The notes under the pieces are model-generated. The model had not been told where the DNA came from. It searched no databases and saw only the letters and a program-made list of their open reading frames with translations. DNA of 64,000 nucleotides from Elizabethkingia sp. YR214. Its GTDB lineage: Bacteria > Bacteroidota > Bacteroidia > Flavobacteriales > Weeksellaceae. A program made the translations under genes and the position numbers. Below are positions 63,397 to 64,000 of this stretch, one piece after another (the stretch's first letter is position 1; each line of letters begins with the position of its first letter). Location: NCBI RefSeq assembly GCF_003058195.1, contig NZ_QBUH01000006.1, positions 186,001 to 250,000 on the forward strand, read 5' to 3'.

Positions 63397-63813
63397 ATGC
63401 CCAGCCTTGTATCTTTTATTGGTAATACTACATTTTCTTCTGAGCCTTCGGAAGAAAATATTGTAGCATGTGAAAGCAAATTATAAAAAGCCATAAAAGA
63501 AAGTGATATTCAGATGCTCGATCTCTTACTTCATGATGATTTGTTATTCATTCTTCCTAATGGAGAGATTATCACAAAAGAACAGAATCTAAAAAATTAT
63601 AAGGACGGGATAATAGAAGTGGAAGAGTTTATCCCGAAAACAGAAAGTTTGAATATTATAGAAGACACAGCTGTAATTACACTGACCATAATGCTAAAAG
63701 GAAAATTCCAAGGAGTATATTTTGAAGAAAAATACCGCTATATCCGCTTATGGAAAAATATAGAGAATCAACTGAAAGTTATTAGGGGAAGCTGTATTCT
63801 TTTGCTGCATTAA
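63397..63813 (+). pseudogene. NTF2-like (DUF4440-type) gene broken by an in-frame stop
   Basis: From the ATG at 63397 the frame encodes MPSLVSFIGN... up to a TAA at 63484-63486 (after ...ACESKL), and then continues in the same frame with KAIKESDIQMLDLLLHDDLLFILPNG to 63813. The second part matches the common small NTF2-like family, in which the equivalent first helix reads like ..CESKLWKAIK... So a tryptophan-type codon appears replaced by a stop. A shorter protein could still start at the ATG 63514, but it would lack the first helix. Confidence 0.68.
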
Positions 63814-63832
63814 ACGGATAAAACAACATTGA

Positions 63833-63858
63833 AAAAAAATACCAGTTGGTATTTTTTT
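63833..63858 (+). terminator. Terminator after the NTF2-like remnant
   Basis: A perfect stem AAAAAAATACC/GGTATTTTTTT with the loop AGTT, ending in a T-run. It lies 19 bp after the remnant's stop and 31 bp before the thiolase ATG. Confidence 0.82.
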
Positions 63859-63889
63859 CGTAACTTTAATACGTTTCAAAAAGAATAAC

Positions 63890-64000
63890 ATGAATGCTAA
63901 AAAAGTTGCAATAATCGGCTATAACAGAACTCCATTTGTAAGATATAATACCGTTTTCTCCGATGCAACCAATCAGGACCTGCTTCTTTCTGCTCTTCAG
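63890..64000 (+). CDS. Thiolase (acetyl-CoA acyltransferase), N-terminal part
   Basis: Only 37 codons are inside the window (MNAKKVAIIGYNRTPFVRYN...QDLLLSALQ). The AIIGYNRTPFVRYNTVF segment is the usual N-terminus of thiolases of the FadI type, which act in fatty-acid beta-oxidation or acetoacetyl-CoA formation. The catalytic cysteine and histidine lie outside the window, so the subtype cannot be settled. Confidence 0.75.
   Translation, partial: MNAKKVAIIGYNRTPFVRYNTVFSDATNQDLLLSALQ

Overview
The window looks like chromosome of a Flavobacteriia member of the Bacteroidota, most likely Weeksellaceae (Elizabethkingia/Chryseobacterium-like; inference, no marker gene was searched). The sequence is AT-rich. 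Starts are often preceded by the Bacteroidota -7 box TAnnTTTG instead of a strong Shine-Dalgarno sequence. There are many TonB-dependent receptors and SusD-less surface lipoprotein operons, and many families typical of this class (DUF4876, DUF6850, DUF4920, DUF6804, DUF2975, YegP/DUF1508).

Layout. 1-3.7 kb: leftward biotin operon (a ferritin-like diiron protein overlapping bioF, then bioD and bioB) with a divergent MocR-type regulator to 5.2 kb. 5.2-11.1 kb: a ClC channel, a tightly packed rightward run of small metabolic enzymes (MBL hydrolase, NTF2-like, VOC, class C serine hydrolase, DUF1398, Crp-like regulator) and an alpha/beta hydrolase. 11.3-15.1 kb: two divergent regulator/efflux pairs (AraC with a CynX-like MFS; HxlR with a DHA1-like MFS), the second with visible operator repeats. 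15.2-21.2 kb: a cobalamin riboswitch followed by a BtuB-like receptor and three surface lipoproteins, two of them BtuG-like beta-propeller candidates. 21.3-27.5 kb: SulP transporter, YegP, ClC-CBS channel and small proteins. 27.8-35.1 kb: a TonB receptor/DUF4876/DUF6850/dihaem peroxidase/DUF4920 operon.

36.3-42.9 kb is the most interesting part: an RNA-repair island. It holds a WYL-domain regulator, RtcB RNA ligase, an unlisted 47-aa very basic protein, two RlaP-type nucleotidyltransferases, a TROVE/Ro60 (Rsr) protein and, between them, a noncoding RNA built as a tRNA(Arg)-like body whose anticodon arm is replaced by a long stem. A second, permuted copy of that stem follows. The same inverted repeat (CGCAA-N5-TTGCG) sits at identical distance from the -7 box in front of rtcB and of the RNA, and also overlaps the divergent promoter leading to the WYL gene. 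This suggests one autoregulated RNA-repair regulon analogous to the proteobacterial rsr-yrl-rtcBA locus, but with a WYL regulator in place of RtcR.

43-51.3 kb: TfoX-like protein, acyl-CoA dehydrogenase, DUF2975/XRE pair, an ABC ATPase with a permease-M1 peptidase fusion, and a lipoprotein. 51.7-60.7 kb: a seven-gene leftward operon (YegP, HsdR-N nuclease, Cys-rich SH3 protein, DUF6804, TerB-like, coiled-coil membrane protein, vWA-like lipoprotein) and a TPR histidine kinase/response regulator pair. The palindrome TACGGAAAACCGTA occurs at the same 22-nt distance from a -7 box upstream of the seven-gene operon and of the gene at 59.9 kb, so both are probably controlled by one activator. 60.8-64 kb: PhyH dioxygenase, HAD phosphatase, NudK-like hydrolase, a broken NTF2-like gene and the start of a thiolase.
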